Source: Datnioides undecimradiatus
Taxonomy: Eukaryota > Chordata > Actinopteri > Lobotiformes > Datnioididae
NCBI GenBank assembly: GCA_008933995.1
Contig: WARS01000028.1
Coordinates: 150,001-214,000 of the forward strand
Direction of reading: 5' to 3'
Length of the DNA: 64,000 bases
Shown here: in pieces, positions 22,421 through 35,000 of the stretch
How the letters are laid out: the number at the start of each line of letters is the position of its first letter
Position numbering within the stretch: the stretch's first letter is position 1
Program-made: the position numbers and the translations under genes
Notes under the pieces: model-generated
What the model was told of the DNA's origin: nothing
The model's database searches: none
The model's input: only the letters and a program-made list of their open reading frames with translations

Positions 22421-24319
22421 AACGTAATATTGTGTTAAAAAGAAAAAACAAATATAGTTAAAAATGTCTGTATTAGTGCCGAGCTGTTCTCTTTTCAGAG
22501 GGATAAATGTGTTTTTCTACAAATATTTTTCATAATTTATTAAAAGAAAGCAAACTTTTCAAACGTTAAATGTCAAAGCGCTGAATTAACTTTGACTAAT
22601 TCAACAACGAGACATTCAAATGGGCACGAAATGCAGGAAATGGTTCGTCCCACTCAGCCCATGAAATCAGTAAATACAAAATAATGTGTGCAACGTAGAA
22701 ACCACTTTATATAAGAAAGTGTCTGAGTCAGACCTGAGCAGACGTCTTACACCAGCTTTTGTTTATGATGGTTAGTCCTGTTTCTCACCAGGTAACATCA
22801 TAAAGCGGTGCCGTTGCTACGGTTACCAGCTTCATAACATCCCTCAGGCGCTTAGCTCTGAAAGTGCTGATAAAGACTGTTTTCGACGTGTCCTGAACTG
22901 TAATTGCAGACATATTTGGCAGCGCATGTAACGCAATGTGACACAAACACATATTAAAGAAAAAACAAACCCTGGAAAATAAAAAGTATGAGAATAAAAG
23001 ATAAAAAATAAATAAAATAAATGTGTAAACTCTGTAAAAAGTATAAACTTTCTATATATGACTAATTTATACATTTTCTCTCATAAATGAGCTTTTTCAC
23101 TTATTCCCATTTAAATCCTTGTGCATTAAATCCTTTTCAATAGACACTTTCAAGCCAATCAGTAACATGTTTTGCTGAAGGTAAATAAGAATCGCATATA
23201 TTTTGTGTGTTAGCTTTAAGGCTAATTTGGATTTCTCTTCAGTGTTAAACTGAGTTTCTAAAGCAGGAGAATATGTTTTTTGTGACAATCTGTAAAATAT
23301 TTGGTGACTAACTCCAGATTTCACGTCTCCCGGGTCCGATCCCCCGGTCAGCGTGTTGCTTTTTGTTGTTGTTTTGCACAAATGCTCCTCGCGCAGGGCT
23401 TCTACGCTGGCTACCGCCGTCAGCGTCGGGCGCCGGGGCCGTGCTCGGGGTGCGTGGAGGCGAGGTGCGTGTGTAAATGAAACCTGGACTCTCTGTGAAT
23501 GGTGACGACATGTTTTTCTATGAAGTGACTGTGTTAATAAGCTAGGCCCGCTCTGAATGACGCACACACACGCACACACGCGCTTCTTATCACTCTTTCT
23601 ATTGAGTAGAAACATGACTTTGTATTAAACTGTGTCTTTCATCAGCGTTGGTTATGCATGGCAGTTTTCTTACCTCCTTGGGATTATTTTCTGGTAATGG
23701 CATAAAAGATGGCATTATTGTTGTTTAAATTATTAAATTATTATAGTTTTAAATGATTTCTACCTGCGTTTCCTTTTCGGTTTGGATGTGTTTGTTTTAT
23801 TTCTTTTGCTTTTGTATCTCTTCTGTTTCTGCTGCTGCTGCTGACGATGGCGATGGAATTACTTGAAGTCTGTTGTTTTATTTTATTCATTTGTTAAAAG
23901 AAGATGTGATGCTGTAGCTCCGCCTCCGATCTTATTTCCTGCTCGGATGATTGTTTGGGAAGTTACTAAACGGTGGCGTTTCATTTCTCAAACCAAAAAA
24001 AACCAACTTTTCTGAACTGGAGGCCAACTGCCGCTATGAGGAAATCACTTTTTAATGCCGACTTCACGCAGATTCAAACGTTCTTATGCAACAGGTCTCT
24101 AAAAACAACCCCAGCAAGTACAGCTGCAGTATTTCTGTTCATCCTTTTGATGAGTAACGTTGGCACATTCACTCCAAAACCACGTGTTAGCGCAGTCACC
24201 ACAGCCAGGCAACCAGCTGTTCAGCTTACAGCAAAGAAAATTCAATAAAAGTGCAGCATTTCCCAAAACGTTGAGTCTACACAGACAATAAATAAATATA
24301 TAAACTAAATATATGAAGA

Positions 24320-24720
24320 GCTGTGTTTAGCATTTAGCTGTAAGCACTGCAGTGACTAATGTTAGCATGCTAACACCCTGATGTTTAGCAGGTATGATGT
24401 TTACTGTCTTAATTTAGCCTGTTAGCATGCTAACATGTGCTAATTAGCCCTAAACACCACAACTACAGCCGAGGACGATGGGAATACGGATAGTTTTGAC
24501 CCAATGATGGCGCAGAATAGGAAGTCTTTCACCAGGAAGAGGACGGGAACACTTCCTGGCAATCCATCCAATAGCTGTGAAGGCGTTTCACGCAAAAACA
24601 CGAACGTGGACCTCGTTGTGACGCGGCATGAGGATTGGATGAGGAACATGTTGCCTTCAGATAATGTTCAGATAATGGGTGCTTCTCTAGAAAACATGGA
24701 CTCTCTGTTTAAGTCCATCT
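24320..24720 (+). repeat. Interspersed fish repeat with GTTAGCATGCTAAC motifs
   Basis: The copy starts with GTTAGCATGCTAAC blocks and GTGCTAATTAGC. It continues with TTTTGACCCAATGATGGCGC and GGCAATCCATCCAATAGCTG, then TTTCACGCAAAAACACGAA. This order is typical of an abundant repeat in spiny-rayed fish. Related copies lie at about 42400-42720 and 63000-63440. The 100-codon frame at 24504-24806 starts inside it and is not a gene. Confidence 0.75.
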
Positions 24721-26169
24721 GTCCTGCTTCAGCTGCAGGAGAAGCTTTACTTTCACTTCCTATTCTCTATCATCGACGGGGTCACATGCCATCTTCGTGG
24801 GCTTGATCGATGACCGACGTGTATAAACAGCTATTTTTCCTGCCATTACAATAAGAGTTACACCATTTAAAAATGAGGACAGAGAGCTGAGACTCTTCTT
24901 AAGTCCTGCAATGCACTGTGTCGTAGATGAGTTAGAATAAAATGTACAGTAGAGCTTATAACAGAAATGATCTTGTTTTAAAAATGTAAATATAAGGTCT
25001 GGAAACATGTAAACGCTTGTTTCGGCACAGATGACTCATACATTATATAATAACTCCAAGGTGATCATTATCAGCCAGGGTAACCTGTAATCTTATTATC
25101 AAACCATGTGCGATGAAGGTATTTTTAAAGAGCGACACTTTCTGTTTGAGACTCCACTGCCGAGTATTACACACCCTGTTCTCATGTTTGGGTCGTAAAC
25201 TTTATATCCTGGTGGTTTTATAATTTAGTCGCATATAAATAAGGGCGGGCTTGAATTTGCCACTATACTGAAGCAGTTTCCGCTGCGTCCTGTGTTTTTC
25301 CTGTGGTAACAAGTTGATTTTGAGACCGAGCGTTATATATCATGAATAATTTTGTATGAACAAAGAAAAACCAGCCTGAATGTGGCGTTAGAGTGAGAAT
25401 GTGTCACGTAGCTGTGACTTTTAATACAAGCTCAGTGAGTCACAGCTGGGAATTTTCTAAAGGTTTTACAACCATTATCTAACAAGAGGAAAACTCCTGT
25501 GGCTGGTAAAACAAACTGCATCACGAGGCCTCATTCAGGAGCTGTTCGAGGGGTTCCTGGTGTCTTTTACTGTCACTGAGCTCAACATGGTGCGTCTGCC
25601 GGCCCATCATTTAACAGATGAAACGTCTTTGCCGCTGGAAACTTTGAAAATGTCTGATTACGCAAATTAAAATAAGCCCAGAAACAGCAGCAGAGCTATA
25701 ACTGAGTGTTTTAGAACCTGAGTAAATGTTGAAGCATCTGAAGGAAATGAAAGTGAAAGTGAACAGCTCGCTTATGGGTGACAGCGTGGACGCCCGTTCA
25801 CACCAGTGAAGGACAAAATAATAGATAAAAAGCTAAATAAATGTTTTGAAAATGTGACTTTATGTCAGAATTTTGACTTTTGTCTCATAGTTTTGACCAT
25901 ATATATTCATTTTTTGACTTCCCAGTTGCTTTTTTTCCCAGGACTTACTTTTAATCTCTTTATTTATTTAACTGGTGGTTAACTGGTTAGTGGGTTTCCA
26001 GACCCCAGGCCAGAGGTTTTAAACCTGTTTTTTATTTTCTGACCTCTAACAAGGAAGAGGAGTCAGAGGAGTCCTTTGTCACCGTTTGCACAAAGTCGGA
26101 AAGACAAACTCAAATCCAACCTTTCAGTCTGCTTCGCTTATTTCACTATTTCAACAAAGAGTAAAGCAT

Positions 26170-26200
26170 GACTGTTGAGTCAGCACGGCGGTGAGTCATG
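26170..26200. promoter_or_regulatory. Two AP-1 consensus sites
   Basis: TGAGTCA occurs at 26176-26182 and again at 26192-26198, with start points 16 bp apart. They lie about 0.8-0.9 kb upstream of the presumed bcl2l14 first exon. The match to the AP-1 heptamer is exact. Function is inferred only. Confidence 0.35.
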
Positions 26201-26904
26201 TCATGATAAGTTCAAACCTCACTCAGACTTTTCAGCGACGTGTCATGTCAGCAAATGGAAAGAAGACAGAGCAGTTAACTTCTCATATAAGAGAGCGACT
26301 GTTTGTTTGTGTGAAGATGACCTTCTTCAGGGGCCCAGCCAGTGGTTTGATATTTGACTGTGACTGTCCTCACTGAAAAAACTGTGTTTTAATACTTCCC
26401 CCTTTTACACTGTCATAACTCGGTGCCAAAAATAAAGTATTTTCATGTTAAACATGTTTATTTCATCACGTCACAACCAAGACGGGGTTTTTTCTATCTT
26501 TTATCAACAGGAAACACTTCTGGAAGTTTCTGGTACAAACGAAAATCCCCATTCCTCTGTAATGCGTAATTTCAACTGTTTATGCGACAATAAAAACAAC
26601 AAAATCGTGTATATACATTTGAAAGGCATAAGAACAAAGCATGCCAGGTTGTACAGTTGTAACATCATTTGCGTTATCAATTTAGAATAAATCAACTTGC
26701 AAAACACAATTTTTGCACTGTCACTATTTCTATTTCGGTTTCACTTCGTTTGTTTTGTTTGGAGGGTCCAATTAACCGCAAAGTAATTATGACATTTTAT
26801 GCTAAACTCCCTGTCGCTCTGCTCTTGCCACGATCACGCTCTGATTCAACGTTTTAAAAGCAAATCAATCACTGATTTTCAGATTTTTACGGAACAACAA
26901 CAGG

Positions 26905-27083
26905 GGATGACGTTGTAATTTTGGCATCACAGGGGCGTCGTTACGTACGACGCGATGACGCAGCGTCAACTTCAAAAACGTCGTGCGGCTCTGGTTAAGT
27001 TCAGTTGCGGAGAGAAGCACAGAAAGGAAGCGAGTGTGTGGATATTTTACTTACTTTTTAACGTTTTTAGACTCGTTTGGACC
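26905..27083 (+). promoter_or_regulatory. bcl2l14: Putative bcl2l14 promoter and non-coding first exon
   Basis: CG dinucleotides become denser here than in the flanking AT-rich DNA. CREB/ATF-type half sites are visible: TGACGTTG at 26908-26915, TTACGTAC at 26941, and a perfect 13-bp palindrome TGACGCAGCGTCA at 26956-26968. A strong donor (ACC|GTAAGT) at 27083/27084 could end a non-coding exon that splices to the acceptor just before 28110, 12 bases ahead of the start codon. The transcription start cannot be read from sequence alone. Confidence 0.45.
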
Positions 27084-28121
27084 GTAAGTACTCTTCACGT
27101 CATGTTTGTAAATATTTTATAACTTTTTTAACGATGTAAAGCGTGTTTTCCTGTTTTTTCCTTAGTTTAGCAGCTAACTACGTTATATCTGGTAAAAGTT
27201 TGATTTAATCCGCTAAAAACTTAACAACACGACACGAAAGGTTTCATTAAAGTTTGTTTGTCAGACAACCAGACAAATAATAGCTAAAGTTATTCAATGT
27301 AAAACTTTTTCGGTGCCTATAAGGTGTTGTTTGTTTCCCGACAAGGAAGCTAAATGCTGCCGGTTAGCATTTACAGCTGTTCATAACACTTCCGGTCAGT
27401 TCCCAGATTGTTAATTAAGCAAACTGAGATACTTGTTCATTCGTTGACCTGCTACGGTTAAACCGTCGTTACACAAACTTTTCAAACTCTGTGGTGTATC
27501 TAAATTGGCTGCAAACGACTTTTTAAGTGTGTGTTTTAATAAATAAACGTACCATGTAACAGATAAATATGGTATTCTTGACAAGGCAACAGCAGGATCA
27601 TCTGCTTCCGGGTTGTTTTACATTCATTTGGGTTCGCAGGAAACAACAACTTAAAGATGAATGAATGAATAATAAACAATAGACCTGTAACAAGAAGCCG
27701 AGCAGTTAGTATAATTGATCATTAATGAAAATAATCATAAGCTGCAAGGCAAAAACATAACCAAAATAAACAAAATAACAACAATAAATAGAAGAAATAA
27801 ACACCAAAGAATGACTATATTGATTCTAAACATACAAGGCAATGTATAACTGATTAATTTGTGTTTTTATTGACTGGCCAATTGTCGGACAAAGTCCACA
27901 GAAAATGAAACATACCCCTGTGAAGTTGTCAGGACCTGTTCAGACTGAGAAAAGCAGGTGATCAAGTCTGAGAACGCGTGATCAACTAACTGATGATGAT
28001 TGAGCTGTGGATCTGAGTAAAGACACGCTCAAAGCTGGCTCCCGTTCAGCTTCAGATTCAAGGTTTGTGAGTTTTCTGCACCTCGGATTGATCTTTTCTT
28101 TTTAACCAGCAGTAAACCAGC

Positions 28122-30337
28122 ATGGCAAACAATCAGGTGGAAATCCACGACCCCTTCTCCAAACACAACAACCTCAACAACGGCACAGATCGTGACCTTC
28201 GACCCACCTTGGACACGGACACCATGGGGGACACGGTGGAGCTCAGGCTCCTCATGGCCTACGCGAAGAGGAGACGGTCCAAAAAGGATGCCAAGCCCAC
28301 ACCGCAGGGCGACCAGGTTGCGCAAAGTGGCGACGCGCTGTTAAATGGACCATCCTCACCTCAGACGCCACCCAAGACTGAGAAGGAAGTGAAGGAGAAG
28401 AAGAAGAAGAAGAAGGGATGGAAACGCGTGTACAGGATTTTGAGCTGTTTGAAACCTCAGATTGAGGAGCCGCTGCCAGCGACTGCAGAGAAACCTGTGG
28501 TCTGTGACAGATCAGGCCCGGCTGTGGACGGTGAGTGTCGCGATAAAGCCTCAGATAACCCCTGTCGTAACAATTAGAGCTGTGACTGCTCCCCATCTTT
28601 ATTATGAGCCATTGTTTTGTCGCTAAAACAGGAAGAAAAGTGTCAAAGCCGCAGCCTTAAAATGTCTAAAATAAACATCTATTGATTGCACGACACGTTT
28701 TCTTCGTCCCCAAGTCAAAAGGCCGGTTAAATCATGTCGTGTTTGTCTTTTTGCTGAATGCAAATACATTTCCCACGTTTTTTATGTGCTGTTGTAGACG
28801 AACGCGCAGCCACAGGTGCTTCCTGTTCACTGATTCTTTGAAGCCTCGCAGGTTGTTCGTTGTTGTCTCCTATTTGCAGATCGTCCTTTACACTTTTCAT
28901 TTGTTTAATATTTATTTCAGAATCTGAAGACGTGGTCACGAAAGAGGACGAGTTGGACGAGGTGGCGAGTCGGCTGACGGAGATCGCTGATGACGTCCCG
29001 TTCGTTCCTCCAGAATTGGAGACCGACGCACCTGGAGGTGAGTTTTGGTTTCACCCTGACTTCTGAAAAAATCCCAAACCATCCGATGAGACCAGTCCAG
29101 ACAAGTCTCCGGGTCTGATTCAGCAAACTCTGTGAGCTGCCCAAAGCTGGTTTTACAGGTTAACTCAGCATCATGATGGTTTGTACGGACTCTCCCAGCG
29201 TTACCCGCTGCTTCACGCTGTACGAAATCCCTGCAGCCGCGTGAAGGCAGCGGCACTCACGCTGCCAAATCTGCGGCCTCTGATTGGAGCAGTGGTTACC
29301 GGCTTGTTAAAAGCTGCAGATATGTTTTGTTTTGTGCTCTGTAGCTCTGCGTGCTATATTTAGTGCTCAGCGTTATGAAACTGTGGCTTTCTTGTGGTCC
29401 GGATGTTGCTTGATAACCGCATTCTTCTGCGTAGACGAGGTGGAGAAGGTGATCGGCCTGCTGCTGAGGGACGCTGGAGACAGACTGAACGAGAGGGTGA
29501 GACATGACTTTTCCTCGGACATGAAACCAAACAGCAGTGACTGATTTCCTTCAAACCTCTTGCATCCAGTTTGAGTAACGCTGATGATGAGTTCACAGCA
29601 ATAATCCACCATCTCTAGCAGGTTTAGTTCGCAGAAACGCCTCATTTCCAGTCTTTTTACGGCTGAAAAACACTTGAATTCAGTGAATTTGGTTAAATCA
29701 GTGCCATAGTTTTATTCATCGATTCAGGAAGAAAAGCGCTGAACAGGAAATGGTTTTTTTGTTGTTTCCGCCAGGAGCTGAAAAACGCCAGCATAGCTAA
29801 AGAGCTGTTCTGGGACTACGGCTTCTTCCAGAAGCTCATAACGACGCTTCTCAAAAGGATGGGCCTCATACCGTCCGAACCCGACGCCCTGGGGCCGCAG
29901 GCGTCACTGAAAACCCAGATCGCTGTGACGTGTGAGGTGAGAACAACTTCTGCGGTTTCATTATCGACCAGTCTGATCCGAGTATGAAGGGATCAGACTC
30001 TGCCTGTTTAACTCGCGGCGCTCAGACGTCATTTTGCTTTTTTAAAAGCTGCCCGTTTGTCTGCGGCTGAACGTGTCTCCGTTCCCCCGCAGGTCACCAG
30101 CCGCCTGTCAGCGGTGGACACGCTGCCCATGAGCCGAATGCTCGACCACGGAGCCCGATACCTGCAGGATCACTACTCATCCTTGGTGCAGCAGCAGGGT
30201 GGATACGTACGTGTGTACACACACACACACACACCTTGTTTATACCTGACTCAGACGTTTTCAAATGAATGCTAATTGTTTCGTCTCACTCGCAGGAGAA
30301 GGCCTTTGAGAAAGACGACGAGGATGACGTGCAGTGA
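28122..30337 (+). CDS. bcl2l14: Bcl-2-like protein 14 (Bcl-G), complete, six coding exons
   Basis: This is a member of the BCL2 apoptosis-regulator family. Exons: 28122-28530, 28921-29037, 29435-29496, 29775-29936, 30093-30206, 30296-30337. All phases join to 301 residues with TGA at 30335-30337; human Bcl-G is about 327. Seen: an N-terminal VELRLLMAYAKRR segment, a lysine run at residues 91-98 (possible nuclear signal), a BH3-like LLRDAGDRL at about 185-193 with the invariant Gly-Asp, VTSRLSAVDTLPMSRML at the start of the fifth coding exon, and a BH2-like LVQQQGGYEKAF at the end. These match Bcl-G as I remember it (LLKYSGDQL, VTAKLTAIDNHPMNRVL, WIQQHGGWEKIL). No hydrophobic C-terminal anchor is present; the tail is acidic. 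The start ATG follows an acceptor by 12 bases. It probably favours apoptosis, but the role of this family member is debated. Confidence 0.9.
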
Positions 30338-31266
30338 CATAAAGGAGGTGGTTTTCAGGCTCAACAGCGCCCCCTGCAGTGAAACCAGCCACTCTGTGAC
30401 TTTAAGAGCGTGTGAATCAACCAGTTTTGACTTGAAGCAGAGAGTTTGATCCTCCTGCCATCATCACACCTCGACCAACCACAAGCCTTCTCTCGTCGAG
30501 CGTTTTTAGGGCTGATGACGCCTTTAAACTTGGCTCGAGGGACTCAAGGACGCCCGTTCTTATACCGCCAATTCAGTTTACATGCACACAAAAGCGTGAC
30601 GTATGAGCACTAACATATCAGTATGCATTAGAAAAATGAAACAATTATTTTGTTCAGGTTTTTCAAATCTTACAAGGACCTTGAGCCAAGAAACCTTGAG
30701 CCAGATGTTTTTCAGGGGGACAGCAAAGCACCGTTCTGCACCATTCTTGCTGAAGTTTTGCAGACCAAAAAAAAACATTTTTCTTAAGAAAATTCAAAGA
30801 TTCTTTTCAGCACTTGCACTTTTTCTACAAATTGAATGAGGATCCTGCTTTGAGAGTTTGAGGGACGCATTGAGACGCTTATGTGTGATTGTTGCTGATG
30901 TTTGCTGCATTTCAGGTTGTTTTAAAAAAGAAATGTCATTGTGATGAGCAGACATCTCTCGGGTACTGTCTGAATCTTAATTTTGCATCGCATGGAGGAG
31001 AGCGAGGCTCAAAATAAGCTGTGTTAAATGTCGGTGTGTTCGCCTCACGTTTCCCTCAATGTTTGTGTAGCAGAATGACGGAAGGGAAAAATGGGGAATT
31101 GATACTGAACTGAACTGAACTGATTATATATTTATACCACAACAAATACACAATAACAAATTGCCACGAAGATTGTATTCAAGAACAGTAAGGTTAATGA
31201 ATTGTTATAAATGAATTGTTATAAGTCCCTCCTGTTATAAAGGTGTATGGATGAAATGACATTAAA
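30338..31266 (+). other. bcl2l14: bcl2l14 3' UTR with candidate polyadenylation signal
   Basis: No open frame of interest follows the stop. ATTAAA occurs at 31261-31266. A GT-rich stretch about 45-75 bp downstream (around 31308-31338) is what a downstream element would look like. The 3' UTR would then be about 0.93 kb. Earlier sites cannot be excluded. Confidence 0.5.
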
Positions 31267-31284
31267 GTTTTACTTTATTAAAAG

Positions 31285-32019
31285 AACAACTTTCCTTGTT
31301 TTCCCTCCAGTGCGGATGGTTGATTGTGTTGAGTAGGAAACGCGTGGAAATAGCGCCACCGTGTGAGCAAAGAAGGTGAAGCAACGAGGAACTCCCCTTT
31401 GTTTCTCTTTGATTTAAGTTATTTCGCCATTTTTTATTTTCCCAAACACATTGCGACTGGTTCCCCATGTGACACGGTGTTATGTGTATTTTTGATAAAT
31501 TCGGCATATATGTGATGAACTGTAATAAGACCTTTGCATAAATTAAACACCAACTTTGAGATTTGGTTTACAGGGCGGAGGTAGCGCTGTCTTGGGTTAT
31601 TTAGCGACAGGACGCCCAAAAGTAAAAGTTATTAACTTATTATAGGTGTGCTTGTACGGGATGAAATGTATGCCGAACTGAAGAGGATCATTTAATAAGT
31701 ATAATTAATTATTTTGGTTAAGTTTTTTTATGTAAATGCTTTTTAATACTCCAAAAATGATTAAATTCGCACTTTTTCAAACGGAGTTTTGCTTGTACTC
31801 TTTGCCTGCCTCTGATGTCTCTCAGTGAAATGAGATCCAACCCGTTCCCCTGCACACCTCGGACCGCCTCAACCTGCTTACCGACAACAAACGCGCACCG
31901 GCAACGACACTTCATCATCAGGCTGTGTCATCACTGACAACAATGACGTCTCACCTGTCTGTCACTGTTTAATACACCTTCCAGTGACTTGTAACAGCGG
32001 AGAATGAGGAGTGTGCGTA
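31285..32019 (+). promoter_or_regulatory. bcl2l14-rassf5 intergenic gap and rassf5 5' flank
   Basis: About 0.7 kb lies between the bcl2l14 candidate poly(A) region and the rassf5 start codon. The promoter of the long rassf5 transcript must lie within or very near this gap unless further 5' exons exist. It is AT-rich up to about 31800 and gains CG dinucleotides toward exon 1. I see no clear TATA box in the expected position. Confidence 0.4.
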
Positions 32020-35000
32020 ATGTTTAGCGTCGTGCACCAAGGTCGGAAATACGTCCCCACGCGCTCCTCGGTCACGGATGACTCTACGTTAACCGTGCGG
32101 ACTGTTCATATCAACAAATCCCCCGGTTCGCTGAACGACGCACAAGAGGCTACTTGGCCACCACCGGGCGCAAAGATGCGGATCTCCAAGGCCAACAAGG
32201 GCGCGGTGGTGGTGAGAGCTGTCCGGCGGAATCCGTCTCCTCAACCGGCCAGTCTGGAGAGCCTGGAGGCGGCTTGGGGTGAGAACCACGAGAGGAGAGA
32301 CGGAGAGCCAGAAGCCGAAAAGAACGAGAAGGAGGGTCACGGTGGAGGGCCACCGCGCATCCGGAAGAAAGGGTTCAGACCCCCCGATGTGAGGACTATC
32401 TTCTCACCCGGAGAGAGAGACCCCAGGGTGAAAGAGGAATCCGGGGAGGGACACACCTTCGAGCCTGGAGGCGAGAGCACCTGGTGTGATGTGTGCTGCC
32501 AGTACATCTTCCAGCATGGTCTCACCTGCGCAGGTGAGTGTGCTAATTACGAGTAGGTGGGGGGTGGGGGGGAATGTGATAATGACTGGTGGGAGACGGA
32601 AATTAGTGGAGGAAGAAACTTAAGAGGAAGTTTATAGACTCATGGGTGTCAAAACTCTTCCCTAAACACATAATAACAATAATAATAATAATAATAATAA
32701 TACATCCTTGGACTGTTGGTCAAACAAAACGGCATTCCCTTATAAAGGAAGCTGTGATTGCTATGGATACCCTACAGATGAATCAATAATTGTAATAATT
32801 GTTGAACCAATGGGCAGCAGCATGACATAGATGTGAGTTACACAGTCAAATATACTTTTATGAAAGTACAAATGGAGGTTTTGGGTTTATGGAGTCTAAA
32901 AATGATCAATGAACTGAATGTTTGAACTTCTGGATGATAATCAAGGCAGCCACGACGTTTGCAGGTAGCACCCTCTGACATGCTGTGGAAACCTCCTGCT
33001 GAAAGCTGTTTAAATGATGCAGACAGGCAGGGCTCTGCAGCTGGAATGCAGTCGGTATGTGGACACACCGGTTCAGGTCTTAAAGGAAAGGAGCCTCAGT
33101 GTCTCCTCGGTGCCTCCTTCAGTTCAAACTCTGTGTCCGCTTCTGCCTGGCACGCGATAGAAATAGGAAACACAGAGAAAAGGCTCTTCTTCCTCATGCG
33201 TTGGGCTCCCAACATGGCTGCCATGGCGCTTTTGTTGTTGTTTTAATGGAAATGAAAGTCAGAAGGTTTTGAATATTCAAACAACTGCTTTTTAAAACCG
33301 TCATTTAGATTGTATCCTACTTCCTCTCTTTCTTTACTTGTTTGCCCTTTCATGCTGCTTTATGTGGCTTTGAGTGAACGTCTTCATTTACTTCTGTCTA
33401 ATTTCTTTGGAACGCATCACTTCATTGTCTATCACAATATTTATCATACAAAGCCAGTGGACATAACCAAAACAAAAGTAAAGCCCTGTGTTTTGCTGTT
33501 TCAGCCTTGACTACCCAACATCTGAAATACAGGCTAATACATATATATATATTACCGTATATATATATAATTGTTTAATTGATAAAAGACAGAGTTTACA
33601 GTTTGTAACTCTATTAATGACCATTAGCTTTGGACGGGCTAATGTTAGCTAGCTTTTTCTAGCCAACTCTAGCTGCTACATAAAGTTTTGCCCATTTCAA
33701 ATGAATTATTTTCAAATGAATAATGTGATTAAAATATATATTTAATAAAACCCATCTCAACTTCTTAAATAATAATAAAACAAACACAAAATCTGTTAAA
33801 GGTTTGATTTATGTCAACATATCACCCCCCCATGTTTCCATCTCAGTGGTCTAAACCGTTACTAAGCAACCGTAAATGCCTGTTTTTAGAATACCCATTT
33901 ACTTCACACTGATATCGTTCGTCGCTGTTGGACGTGCAGCTGCGCCAAGTCAACAGTAAAGTAGGGGTCCGTGAGCAGATCCATGTTGTAACTTTAGCTA
34001 GCTGCTGGCTAATTTGCTAGCTTGAAACTTTAGCTAGCTTGCTGGCTAAGTTGCTAGCCTGCAACTTTAGCTAGCTGCTGGCTAAGTAGCTGGCTAACCA
34101 TGTTAATCAAACCCATAAAACTTCCAATAATGATGTTTTTGTTTGAACGGCAACTATTTGCTTTGCTCGCTAACGTGTAACCACATCAGATTTTATCAGA
34201 AAATACAAATATGAACAAAGAGAGGGACGAGGAATGACTTGCAACCGCTACATTAAACCCAGGACCTCTGTGATCACATGGTCGCTGTGTTTAACCAGCA
34301 TTAGGCGTTAATGCAACCAAGCAAAGTGCAAGAAAAATGTTATGTCAAGGTCCATTAAGTTAATTAGTGAGTCAGTTTTATGTTCAGGAGCTTTCAGCCA
34401 CATCCCACAGCCTTCATCAGTGCATGCACTTTAATAAAAGTACACGTAAAATAGAACTCACAAGGACTTTATGAGAAAATGTTTTTATTTATTTTCAAAG
34501 TCGAGTGAACTTTCAAAGTACTCACACTTGTTAATAATATATGTTAATCCATGTCAGATCAATAGATATAGCTGTGTGATATCGACCAGTTCTGCAACCA
34601 GTCACCAACCAGATCAGAGTTTAGGATCAATCTGAATTGTATTGTTATATTTTAGCCCAAAACACACACAAACATAACAAAAGTGCAACAAATAACAGTC
34701 ATGAAACTATAAAAGACTAAAGCAATCGATGTAGCAGATGCGGACATAGATACACAACCTTCCCATCTCTGCCTTTGTCCATTTAGCCTTTAACCTAATT
34801 ATGTTTACAGCTAAGAGGCACAATGAGCCCAGTGTTTCCCATCAGTTTCACCAGCAGCTCTGATGGACTCTATGTTTATATTAAGTGCGTTTGGCTGACG
34901 TCTTTGCTCATTTAAAAGCCGTTTCCGCAGCAGATTGCCACTCAGGAAGCCCGTTAAAGGACCCATAACAGGATCTGCATGTCGTCGACCTTCCCAAAAG

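Larger units (their letters stand above)
19741..26880. other. Intergenic region dgki to bcl2l14
   Basis: About 7 kb of AT-rich DNA, part of which is probably dgki 3' UTR. It contains the inverted-repeat pair at 20607-20808, a palindromic element at about 22315-22420, GC-rich patches at about 22185-22265 and 23330-23470, a long interspersed repeat copy at about 24320-24720, and paired AP-1-like sites near 26176-26198. I see no convincing protein-coding gene. One possible minus-strand exon is listed among the findings. Confidence 0.6.

Noticed and set aside
23320-23350. tRNA B-box-like CCGGGTCCGATCCCCCGG
   Set aside because: It is one mismatch from a T-arm/B-box pattern, but no A box, acceptor stem or cloverleaf could be found upstream.
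22220-23420. Shared GGCTTCTACG(C/A)TGGCTAC on opposite strands near 22230 and 23400
   Set aside because: A 17 of 18 match is expected a few times by chance in 64 kb on both strands, so it is not taken as an inverted duplication.
23097-23615. 172-codon minus-strand frame
   Set aside because: It crosses a GC-rich patch and AT-rich DNA with abrupt composition change. No recognisable domain or splice support was found.
24504-24806. 100-codon open frame
   Set aside because: It starts within an interspersed fish repeat (GGCAATCCATCCAATAG tail) with no sign of a conserved protein.
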